From positions 1 through 7,597 of the forward strand of contig DYCH01000083.1 of the NCBI GenBank assembly GCA_019418235.1: a stretch of DNA of 7,597 bases, given 5' to 3'. The translations under genes were made by a program, and so were the position numbers. How positions within the stretch are numbered: position 1 is the stretch's first letter; every line of letters begins with the position of its first letter. Under the pieces are notes generated by a model. That model made no database searches and was not told the origin of the DNA. It saw only the letters and a list, made by a program, of their open reading frames with translations. This document shows positions 1 through 5,492 of this stretch, one piece after another. Source of the DNA: Sutterella sp. Lineage in GTDB: Bacteria > Pseudomonadota > Gammaproteobacteria > Burkholderiales > Burkholderiaceae_F.

Positions 1-573
1 GCTTTGCAGGGCCACTTTATTTTGGTCAATTACGGTAGCGAACAGGCCTTGGGCGTTATGGTGGCTCTGTGTTTGACGCGTGAATTAGGTCCGGTGGTTG
101 CGGCTTTGTTATTTGCCGGGCGAGCCGGAACGTCGCTGACGGCAGAAATTGGTTTGATGCGCGCCGGTGAGCAAGTGGCCGCCATGGAAATGATGGGGGT
201 GGATCCCGTTCGTCGCGTGTTGGCACCTCGCTTTTGGGGCGTTTTGATTTCTTTGCCGTGCTTGGCCAGCATTTTCTCCGCCGTGGGCATTTTTGGTGCT
301 TGGATTGTCGGCGTGGCCATGATTGGCGTTGACGGTGGTGCATTCTGGTCACAGATGCAGGCCGGCGTTGATATTTTCTCCGATATTGGCAACAGTCTTA
401 TTAAGGCTGTGGTTTTTGCCATTGCGGTGGGTTTAATTTCTCTTTATCAAGGCTACAATGCACGTCCGACGCCCGAAGGTGTTTCGAGAGCGACGACGCG
501 TACCGTTGTGATTTCCTCCCTCATGGTGTTAGGGTTGGACTTCATTATGACAGCCATGATGTTCTCGGTTTAG
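1..573 (+). CDS. mlaE: MlaE, inner-membrane permease of the Mla phospholipid transporter (5' end missing)
   Basis: The reading frame is open from base 1 to the TAG at 571-573, giving 190 residues of a protein family that is usually about 255-260 long. The N-terminal quarter and the start codon therefore lie upstream of the window. MlaE is the integral-membrane core of the MlaFEDB ABC complex, which moves phospholipids between the inner membrane and the periplasmic carrier MlaC. The visible part carries the highly conserved permease signature: RELGPVVAALLFAGRAGTS, then EIGLMRAGEQVAAMEMMGVDP, and near the C-terminus PTPEGVSRATTRTVV, followed by a last hydrophobic segment. Several long hydrophobic stretches fit its multi-pass topology. 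It is followed after 20 bases by mlaD, and the ATPase gene mlaF is expected immediately upstream. The identification is firm. Confidence 0.96.
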   Translation, partial: ALQGHFILVNYGSEQALGVMVALCLTRELGPVVAALLFAGRAGTSLTAEIGLMRAGEQVAAMEMMGVDPVRRVLAPRFWGVLISLPCLASIFSAVGIFGAWIVGVAMIGVDGGAFWSQMQAGVDIFSDIGNSLIKAVVFAIAVGLISLYQGYNARPTPEGVSRATTRTVVISSLMVLGLDFIMTAMMFSV

Positions 574-580
574 TAAGTTA

Positions 581-586
581 AAGGGG
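581..586 (+). promoter_or_regulatory. Ribosome binding site of mlaD
   Basis: AAGGGG lies 7 bases before the ATG at 594, in the short gap after mlaE. It supports the chosen mlaD start. Confidence 0.7.
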
Positions 587-593
587 CTTTCAG

Positions 594-1079
594 ATGGAAA
601 GACGTTCAGAACGTAAACGCAGTGTCGAGTTGATGGTCGGCTTATTTGTCGTCATGGGGTTTGCTGCACTGCTTTTTACCGCCTTACAGGCAGCCAATCT
701 CGGTAGTTTCACCTTTGGTCAAAAGTCTTATCAGGTTGAGGCTTTGTTTGACAATATCGGTGGGTTGAAGTCTCGTGCTCCGGTCAAGAGCGCCGGTGTT
801 GTTGTGGGGCGAGTCGAGAGCGTAACGTTTGATAATGAGATGTTCCAAGCCAAAGTGGTGATGAGTATTGATGCTGGGTTTGAATTCCCCGCTGATAGCG
901 AAGCACAAATTTTAACTTCTGGCTTGTTGGGCGAACAATACATTGGCTTGGTGGCCGGTGCTGATGAGGAAGTGTTGGGCGCGGGCTCTAAGATCCGTCG
1001 CACGCAATCGGCTATGGTGCTTGAACAAATGGTCAGCAAGTTCATGTACAGCTTTGTTGAAAACAAGAGCAAGGAATAA
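594..1079 (+). CDS. mlaD: MlaD, MCE-domain substrate-binding protein of the Mla transporter
   Basis: MlaD is anchored in the inner membrane by one helix and forms a periplasmic hexameric ring. The ring channels phospholipids between MlaE and MlaC. The 161-residue product begins with a very basic cytoplasmic stretch (residues 2-9), then a single membrane segment (about 12-33). A single MCE domain follows at about 47-125, with the typical FDNIGGLKSRAPVKSAGVVVG block at 52-72 and the pore-loop motif LLGEQYIGL at 111-119. A short helical tail follows. The length is normal for the family. The ATG has a good ribosome site at 581-586. The next gene, mlaA, begins 6 bases after the TAA. Confidence 0.97.
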   Translation: MERRSERKRSVELMVGLFVVMGFAALLFTALQAANLGSFTFGQKSYQVEALFDNIGGLKSRAPVKSAGVVVGRVESVTFDNEMFQAKVVMSIDAGFEFPADSEAQILTSGLLGEQYIGLVAGADEEVLGAGSKIRRTQSAMVLEQMVSKFMYSFVENKSKE

Positions 1080-1085
1080 GGTCTA

Positions 1086-1838
1086 ATGTCGTTTTCTTTG
1101 AAACATTCCGTACTCGGTGTGACATTGGCGACAAGCTTGGTGAGTTGTGCCGTTGTTCCTCCTCATTCGGGGGAAAATCCGGCAGACCCCTTTGAAACAG
1201 TGAATCGCCAAACGCATGCTTTTAACATGAAGCTCGATGAGTTAATTTTGCATCCGTTGGCCGTTAACTACGTTGAGTATGTACCGAAGCCCGTTCAAAC
1301 TGGTGTGAGCAATTTCTTCCAAAATTTGGGTGAACTTGATAATACGCTCAATAACCTTTTGCAAGGGAAGTTGGCCGATGGCGGCGTGAGCTTCGTTCGC
1401 TTTTTAGTGAACTCTACGATTGGTGTAGCTGGGATTTTTGATGTAGCTTCTCATTGGAATCTTGCGCATGCTCCGGAAGACTTTGGTCAGACGTTAGGCA
1501 AGTGGGGCGTCCCACAAGGTCCTTATATCGTTTGGCCGATGTTGGGCTACAGCACTGTTCGCGACAGTATTGGCAAAGGCGTTTCGGTTGCTATGAGTCC
1601 GATGACTTATATCAGTGAAGCCGATCAAGAGTGGCACTGGCTTGGTTGGTCTGCTTCTGGTGTTTATATGGTCAATGAACGCGCCAAACTTTTAGCAACC
1701 GATGCCATGCTTGGAACGGCATTGGATCCCTATGTTGCGATTCGCGACGCTTATCTCCAACACCGTTTAAGCATGGTTTGGGATGGCAATCCTCCGATTG
1801 AATTGCCGGTGGATGAATTCGAAGACGAAGAATTTTAA
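1086..1838 (+). CDS. mlaA: MlaA (VacJ), outer-membrane lipoprotein of the Mla system
   Basis: MlaA sits in the outer membrane, where it removes mislocalised phospholipids from the outer leaflet and passes them to MlaC. The 250-residue product has a lipoprotein signal peptide with lipobox LVSC, making Cys21 the likely lipidated residue. The family hallmarks follow: DPFETVNR (34-41), a DNTLNNLLQGK stretch (85-95), RFLVNSTIGVAGIFDVA (105-121) and EDFGQTLGKWGVPQGPY (131-147). The C-terminus is strongly acidic (PVDEFEDEEF). The ATG is preceded by the purine-rich AAGGAATAAGG at 1071-1081, which overlaps the mlaD stop. The gene lies inside the mla operon, unlike in E. coli, where mlaA is at a separate locus. 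The operon position is usual for betaproteobacteria. Confidence 0.96.
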   Translation: MSFSLKHSVLGVTLATSLVSCAVVPPHSGENPADPFETVNRQTHAFNMKLDELILHPLAVNYVEYVPKPVQTGVSNFFQNLGELDNTLNNLLQGKLADGGVSFVRFLVNSTIGVAGIFDVASHWNLAHAPEDFGQTLGKWGVPQGPYIVWPMLGYSTVRDSIGKGVSVAMSPMTYISEADQEWHWLGWSASGVYMVNERAKLLATDAMLGTALDPYVAIRDAYLQHRLSMVWDGNPPIELPVDEFEDEEF

Positions 1839-1840
1839 TT

Positions 1841-1844
1841 AGGA
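1841..1844 (+). promoter_or_regulatory. Ribosome binding site of mlaC
   Basis: AGGA lies 7 bases before the ATG at 1852 and 10 before a second ATG at 1855. The spacing slightly favours the first ATG, although the two starts differ by only one Met. Confidence 0.6.
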
Positions 1845-1851
1845 ATTTTTA

Positions 1852-2478
1852 ATGATGTTGCGCAGAACTCTTTTGAGCTTAGTTGGCTCTCTGATGCTTT
1901 TGTTGAGTGCCCCTGTCTTGCAGGCGGCGGAATCACCGGAAGCTTTTGTCGAACGCGTTTCAAATGAGATTTTGACTGCCATTGCCGCTGATCCCAAAGT
2001 CCAAAAGGGGGATAAAAAGGCAGTTGAGCGTCTTGTCGACGAAAAAATGATGCCCAATGTCGACTTTTTGCGTATGACGCGCATGGCAGTGGGCCCGAAG
2101 TGGCGTCAAGCAACGCCGCAACAACGAGATCGTTTGCAATTTTTGTTCCGCGAAACCTTAATTTCCGTTTATTCGGGCGGTTTGAGCTTGGCAACCGATC
2201 AAGTGGTGCGTGTTTTGCCGCACGGTCAAAACGACGGCACGGAAGCCATTGTTCGCACCGGGATGAAGTCTAAGAGCGATAGCAGCAAGCCCGAAGTGAC
2301 GATGGTTTATCGCCTTCGCAACATCAAAGATAAGGGCTGGCAAGTCATTGACGTTAATGTTGAAGGTGTTTGGCTGGTGAGCAACTACCGTAGCCAATAC
2401 GGCAATATCGCTGCTCAAGAAGGCATCGACGGTTTGATTCGTCGCATGGAAGAGCGCTTAAAGACTTCGAGCAAGTAA
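1852..2478 (+). CDS. mlaC: MlaC, periplasmic phospholipid carrier
   Basis: MlaC is the soluble shuttle that carries phospholipid between MlaA in the outer membrane and MlaD in the inner membrane. The 208-residue product starts with a Sec-type signal peptide: Met-Met-Leu-Arg-Arg, a leucine-rich core, then a likely cleavage after LQA at residue 25. The mature part matches the MlaC/Ttg2D (toluene-tolerance) family, with the MMPNVDFLRMTRMAVGPKWR block (about 66-85), a QQRDRLQFLFRETLI helix and the C-terminal block WQVIDVNVEGVWLVSNYRSQY. The length is typical. It starts 13 bases after mlaA and is followed after 23 bases by mlaB. The two arginines in the signal peptide are not followed by the rest of a twin-arginine motif, so Sec export is the likely route. 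Confidence 0.96.
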   Translation: MMLRRTLLSLVGSLMLLLSAPVLQAAESPEAFVERVSNEILTAIAADPKVQKGDKKAVERLVDEKMMPNVDFLRMTRMAVGPKWRQATPQQRDRLQFLFRETLISVYSGGLSLATDQVVRVLPHGQNDGTEAIVRTGMKSKSDSSKPEVTMVYRLRNIKDKGWQVIDVNVEGVWLVSNYRSQYGNIAAQEGIDGLIRRMEERLKTSSK

Positions 2479-2501
2479 TAACATTTTTCAGGATTTGGGT
2501 T

Positions 2502-2792
2502 GTGTTAATTTCTAAAAAAAATGTCACTCTTAATGATATGAGTGAGTTGGAATCCCAAGCCGAAAAAGCCATTGCGGCTGGTGATGAAGTGTTTGATTGC
2601 ACTGGGGTTGAGCAAGCCGATAGTGCGCTCTTGGCTCTCATTCTTAAGTGGTTGGAGGCGGCTCTACAAAAGGGGTTGAGTCCAAAGATTGTTAATCTTC
2701 CCGAAGGCATGTGGAGTTTGGCAAAGCTTTACGGTGTCCGAGAGTTGATTCGAGCGTATTGCCACAAGGATACGCCCCACCAATCCATCTGA
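2502..2792 (+). CDS. mlaB: MlaB, STAS-domain subunit of the Mla transporter (GTG start)
   Basis: MlaB is the small cytoplasmic STAS-domain protein that binds the MlaF ATPase and stabilises or activates the MlaFEDB complex. The product is 96 residues, essentially one STAS domain. The core FDCTGVEQADSALLALILKW (31-50) contains Asp40-Ser41 at the position of the phosphorylatable serine in anti-sigma-factor antagonists. The later IVNLPEGMWSLAKLYGV segment is typical of betaproteobacterial MlaB. The GTG start is chosen because CAGGA at 2489-2493 lies 8 bases upstream and the next in-frame ATG would remove the first beta strand. It is the last gene before the terminator at 2810-2843. Confidence 0.9.
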   Translation: MLISKKNVTLNDMSELESQAEKAIAAGDEVFDCTGVEQADSALLALILKWLEAALQKGLSPKIVNLPEGMWSLAKLYGVRELIRAYCHKDTPHQSI

Positions 2793-2809
2793 AACAATTG
2801 CGCACACTT

Positions 2810-2843
2810 TCGGACCTTTTGATGACTCAGAGGTCCGATTTTT
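2810..2843 (+). terminator. Rho-independent terminator of the mla operon
   Basis: TCGGACCT (2810-2817) pairs perfectly with AGGTCCGA (2831-2838). The loop is 13 bases and can be shortened by a G-T and an A-T pair. Five Ts (2839-2843) follow directly. It lies 17 bases after the mlaB stop and separates the mla genes from murA. Confidence 0.8.
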
Positions 2844-2970
2844 CGTGCAGGATTGTAGGCGTGATTGCCGACTAATCGGTACAATCTTTCAGTTGTGGGT
2901 AGTGCTTCAAAGATGCTGATGGTGTTGATGAAGTGCACTCGTCGAAAAAGACTTAATAAGTTGAATTGAT
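2844..2970 (+). promoter_or_regulatory. murA upstream region: possible promoter and structured leader
   Basis: This non-coding stretch of about 127 bases lies between the mla terminator and murA and should hold the promoter of the murA-hinT-tat unit. A TACAAT at 2880-2885 is a plausible -10 box, but I find no good -35 at 17-18 bases (TTGTAG at 2853-2858 is 21 away). Two imperfect dyads are visible, at 2863-2886 and 2901-2939; each can form a 9-bp stem with a two-base bulge on the 3' side. Just before murA there is no strong Shine-Dalgarno sequence, only AATAAG at 2955-2960. The promoter call is weak; the dyads are directly visible. Confidence 0.35.
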
Positions 2971-4218
2971 ATGGAAAAACTTAAAGTAACGGGCGGTTGT
3001 CGTTTGGCCGGTGAAGTGAAAATTTCGGGTGCTAAAAATGCTGCGTTGCCCATTCTTGCAGCGGCTTTGTTAACCGCAGAAGATTTGGTGCTTCACAACG
3101 TACCGAAATTATCTGATATTCGTACGATGAATAAGCTCTTGGCTGGGCTCGGTACCAAAGTCGATAGCCAAGATGAAACGGTTATTTTAAACGCCAAGGA
3201 TTTGACCACGCTCGAAGCACCTTATGATTTGGTGAAAACGATGCGTGCCTCGATTTTGGTTTTAGGTCCCTTGTTGGCTCGTTACGGAGAGGCTCGTGTG
3301 AGTTTGCCCGGGGGCTGCGCGATTGGCGCACGTCCGGTCGATCAACACATCAAGGGCTTGCAGGCCATGGGCGCTGAAGTGCATATTGAGCACGGCTACG
3401 TGGTAGCTAAGGGACGTTTAAAAGGCGCCCATATTGTGACGGATATGGTCACGGTGGGCGGGACTGAAAACTTGATGATGGCTGCCACCTTGGCCGACGG
3501 TGTCACAATTATCGAAAATGCCGCACGTGAACCGGAAGTGGTGGATTTGGCTAATTGCTTAATTGCGATGGGCGCAAAGATTAAAGGGGCCGGCACGCCG
3601 ATTATTGAAATTGAGGGTGTTGAAGCTCTTCACGGCGCCACCTATACGGTACTTCCCGATCGTATTGAGGCCGGTAGCTTCTTGGTGGCCGCCTTGATGA
3701 CGCAAGGCGACGTGACGGTTACGCATGTTTCGCCTCACACGCTTGATGTGGTGATGGAAAAGTTGCGTGAGGCCGGTGGCGAAATTGAGTACGGTGAAGA
3801 TTGGGTGCGTGCCCGCATTGATCATCGTCCTAAAGCCGTGAATGTTCGTACGGTTCCTCATCCCGGTTTCCCCACTGATATGCAAGCCCAATTTATGGCA
3901 TTAAATTGCATTGCTGAAGGGACGGGTCGCGTGACAGAGACGATTTTTGAAAATCGTTTCATGCACGTGCCGGAATTGCAACGCCTGGGCGCTAATATTT
4001 CTGTCGAAGGTCATACGGCCGTGGTGACGGGGGTTGAAGCTTTGTCGGGTGCCAATTTAATGGCAACGGATTTGCGCGCTTCAGCAAGCCTTGTAATGGC
4101 TGCCTTGGTCGCCAGTGGTGAAAGTATCGTTGATCGAATTTATCACCTTGATCGCGGATATGACCATATGGAGTTGAAATTGTCCAAACTTGGTGCAAAG
4201 ATAGAACGTATCTCGTAA
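2971..4218 (+). CDS. murA: MurA, UDP-N-acetylglucosamine 1-carboxyvinyltransferase
   Basis: MurA transfers enolpyruvate from phosphoenolpyruvate to UDP-GlcNAc, the first committed step of peptidoglycan synthesis in the cytoplasm. The 415-residue product is full length (E. coli MurA is 419) and collinear with the family. The substrate-binding Lys22-Asn23 lies in SGAKNAALP. The active-site Cys116 lies in LPGGCAIGARPVD, and its codon is TGC at 3316-3318. The catalytic Asp303 lies in FPTDMQAQF, and the C-terminal MATDLRASASLV and DRGYDHMELKL blocks are present. A Cys at the active site is the form that fosfomycin modifies; intrinsically resistant bacteria often have Asp there. The ATG comes one base after the TGA of an 18-codon frame and has only a weak ribosome site. 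hinT follows after 14 bases. Confidence 0.98.
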   Translation: MEKLKVTGGCRLAGEVKISGAKNAALPILAAALLTAEDLVLHNVPKLSDIRTMNKLLAGLGTKVDSQDETVILNAKDLTTLEAPYDLVKTMRASILVLGPLLARYGEARVSLPGGCAIGARPVDQHIKGLQAMGAEVHIEHGYVVAKGRLKGAHIVTDMVTVGGTENLMMAATLADGVTIIENAAREPEVVDLANCLIAMGAKIKGAGTPIIEIEGVEALHGATYTVLPDRIEAGSFLVAALMTQGDVTVTHVSPHTLDVVMEKLREAGGEIEYGEDWVRARIDHRPKAVNVRTVPHPGFPTDMQAQFMALNCIAEGTGRVTETIFENRFMHVPELQRLGANISVEGHTAVVTGVEALSGANLMATDLRASASLVMAALVASGESIVDRIYHLDRGYDHMELKLSKLGAKIERIS

Positions 4219-4220
4219 TA

Positions 4221-4228
4221 AAGGAAAG
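4221..4228 (+). promoter_or_regulatory. Ribosome binding site of hinT
   Basis: AAGGAAAG fills most of the 14-base gap between murA and hinT. The AAGGA core is 7 bases from the ATG at 4233. Confidence 0.75.
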
Positions 4229-4232
4229 TAGC

Positions 4233-4574
4233 ATGCAAGACTGTATTTTCTGCAAGATCATCCGCGGTGAGATTCCGTGCAAGAAGGTCTATGAAGACGA
4301 AGATGTTTTGGCCTTCCACGACATCAATCCGGCTGCGCCGATTCATTTTTTGTTGATTCCGAAGAAACATTTGGAGTCTTTGGCTCATGCACAACCCGAA
4401 GATACGGCACTTTTGGGTAAAATGCTTGCGCTTGTTCCGCAATTGGCTTTAGAGCAAGGTTGCGCTAATGGTTTCCGCACTGTGATCAATACGGGTCGCG
4501 ACGGTGGCCAAGAAGTGGGACATTTACATATTCACGTTATGGGCGGACCGCAACCGTGGCCGCGTAGGAGTTAA
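4233..4574 (+). CDS. hinT: HinT, HIT-family purine nucleoside phosphoramidase
   Basis: HinT-type proteins hydrolyse AMP or GMP phosphoramidates and acyl-adenylates such as those made by lysyl-tRNA synthetase. The 113-residue product is a single HIT domain of normal length. It shows the N-terminal CIFCKIIRGEIP block with Cys4 and Cys7, a possible zinc-binding pair. The catalytic histidine triad is GHLHIHVMGG, with His97, His99 and His101. The ...GPQPWP C-terminus is typical of the bacterial HinT branch. In most Burkholderiales hinT closes the his operon, directly after hisE; here it directly follows murA. Its last codons contain the ribosome site of tatA, which starts 4 bases after the stop. 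Confidence 0.95.
   Translation: MQDCIFCKIIRGEIPCKKVYEDEDVLAFHDINPAAPIHFLLIPKKHLESLAHAQPEDTALLGKMLALVPQLALEQGCANGFRTVINTGRDGGQEVGHLHIHVMGGPQPWPRRS
4566..4570 (+). promoter_or_regulatory. Strong ribosome binding site of tatA inside the end of hinT
   Basis: AGGAG overlaps the last codons of hinT and lies 8 bases before the ATG at 4579. It decides the tatA start: an upstream in-frame ATG at 4504 would add 25 unrelated residues in front of the conserved N-terminus. It is the best ribosome site in the tat cluster. Confidence 0.8.
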
Positions 4575-4578
4575 TAGC

Positions 4579-4818
4579 ATGGGTAGCTTTTCCATTTGGC
4601 ATTGGTTGGTCGTTTTATTGATCGTTGTGCTTGTATTCGGTACGGGCAAGTTGAAGAACTTGGGCCGCGATTTAGGTAGCGGTATCAAGGGCTTTAAGGA
4701 AGGTCTCAATGAAGGCCAAGCTGAAGCCAAGGCTGAAGATGCCAAGCAAGTGACGAACCAATCCGCTTCGACTGAAGCCATTGACGTCCAAGCTAAAGAC
4801 AAGACTGAAACGAAGTAA
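4579..4818 (+). CDS. tatA: TatA, pore-forming subunit of the twin-arginine translocase
   Basis: TatA oligomerises in the inner membrane, once the TatBC receptor has bound a folded twin-arginine substrate, to let the substrate cross. The 79-residue product has a short N-terminal membrane helix (about 5-20), the hinge Phe20-Gly21 and an amphipathic helix GKLKNLGRDLGSGIKGFKEG (23-42). It includes Phe39, a position conserved in E. coli TatA. The C-terminal tail is charged and low in complexity (AEAKAEDAKQ...). The initiator at 4579 gives exactly the canonical start. It is followed by a strong stem-loop and then tatB. Confidence 0.96.
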   Translation: MGSFSIWHWLVVLLIVVLVFGTGKLKNLGRDLGSGIKGFKEGLNEGQAEAKAEDAKQVTNQSASTEAIDVQAKDKTETK

Positions 4819-4828
4819 TTTTCAGTGG

Positions 4829-4853
4829 GTAAGAGCCCAGTGTGGGCTCTTAC
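4829..4853 (+). other. Perfect 11-bp stem-loop between tatA and tatB
   Basis: GTAAGAGCCCA (4829-4839) pairs without mismatch to TGGGCTCTTAC (4843-4853) across a three-base loop, GTG. No T tract follows (the next bases are TGATTGATTCG), so it does not look like a complete Rho-independent terminator. Its place right after the tatA stop fits an RNA-stabilising or processing element, or a partial attenuator, that would give more TatA than TatB and TatC. The hairpin is seen; the role is inferred. Confidence 0.75.
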
Positions 4854-4871
4854 TGATTGATTCGTTTATTC

Positions 4872-5483
4872 ATGTTTGATTTTGGATTTACCGAACTTTT
4901 GGTGATCGGCGTTGTTGCGTTGGTCGTTCTTGGTCCCGAGCGTATGCCCGAAGTGGCGCGCACGGCCGGACGTTTGTTGGCCAAAGCCCAAGGTTATATC
5001 TCTCAAGTCAAAAATGATTTTGACAAAGAAACGCAACTCTCGGAGGTGAAAAAACTGCGTGAGCAGTTTGCTTCTCAAGCCGCGAGCCTGCGCAGTTCTC
5101 TGACGGAAGTGCAAAGTACGTTAGAAAGTGAAACTCAAGCAGTCAATTCTGCGTTGCATCAAAATGCCTCCCAAGAGGTTCCGACCAAGGATCCTTACAC
5201 TGAGTTCAATCAAAGTGAAGCAACGTTACCGAAGCCTGCAAAGCGAGCCTCGTCATTTCGTACCAACAATCCCTTTGGTTGGAACTTAGGTGACTCGACG
5301 GAAGAGAGTTTCCAATCTCAGTACGTTCCGAAACGTTATAAGCCCACAGCTTCGCTCGACGATGTCGTCAGTGAGCTCGAAGAGTTGCGTCAGCAATTGG
5401 CGTTACCGCGCAAGACCATGGGGGGTTATAACCGACGTTATGCACCCCGTGCACGAGTTAATCGCCCACGTATTTACCGTTAA
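4872..5483 (+). CDS. tatB: TatB, receptor subunit of the twin-arginine translocase
   Basis: TatB works with TatC to bind twin-arginine signal peptides at the inner membrane. The chosen ATG gives the canonical N-terminus MFDFGFTELLVIG, with the conserved Glu8. The membrane helix and hinge LVVLGPERMPEVARTAG follow (Gly21-Pro22), then a long amphipathic and probably coiled-coil region (about 23-95). An upstream TTG at 4857 would add five residues not seen in the family and is rejected. The protein is 203 residues, longer than the 171 of E. coli. The extra length is a poorly conserved linker and an arginine-rich C-terminus (seven Arg in the last 20 residues). No Shine-Dalgarno sequence is visible before the ATG. 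Confidence 0.93.
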   Translation: MFDFGFTELLVIGVVALVVLGPERMPEVARTAGRLLAKAQGYISQVKNDFDKETQLSEVKKLREQFASQAASLRSSLTEVQSTLESETQAVNSALHQNASQEVPTKDPYTEFNQSEATLPKPAKRASSFRTNNPFGWNLGDSTEESFQSQYVPKRYKPTASLDDVVSELEELRQQLALPRKTMGGYNRRYAPRARVNRPRIYR

Positions 5484-5492
5484 ATATTTCGT

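Noticed and set aside
748..753. TTGACA, a perfect -35 box inside mlaD
   Set aside because: No -10-like sequence at 16-18 bases downstream; it encodes conserved residues of the MCE domain.
30..1072. Long minus-strand open frames opposite mlaE and mlaD
   Set aside because: They mirror strongly conserved genes on the + strand, have no ribosome sites, and their translations show no recognisable domain.
4504..4578. Upstream in-frame ATG that would extend TatA by 25 residues into hinT
   Set aside because: The extension is the hinT 3' end in another frame, and the conserved TatA N-terminus begins at 4579, which has its own AGGAG site.
4857..4871. TTG start adding five residues to TatB
   Set aside because: The canonical TatB N-terminus starts at the ATG at 4872. 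The added residues overlap the region just after the hairpin and are not seen in the family.
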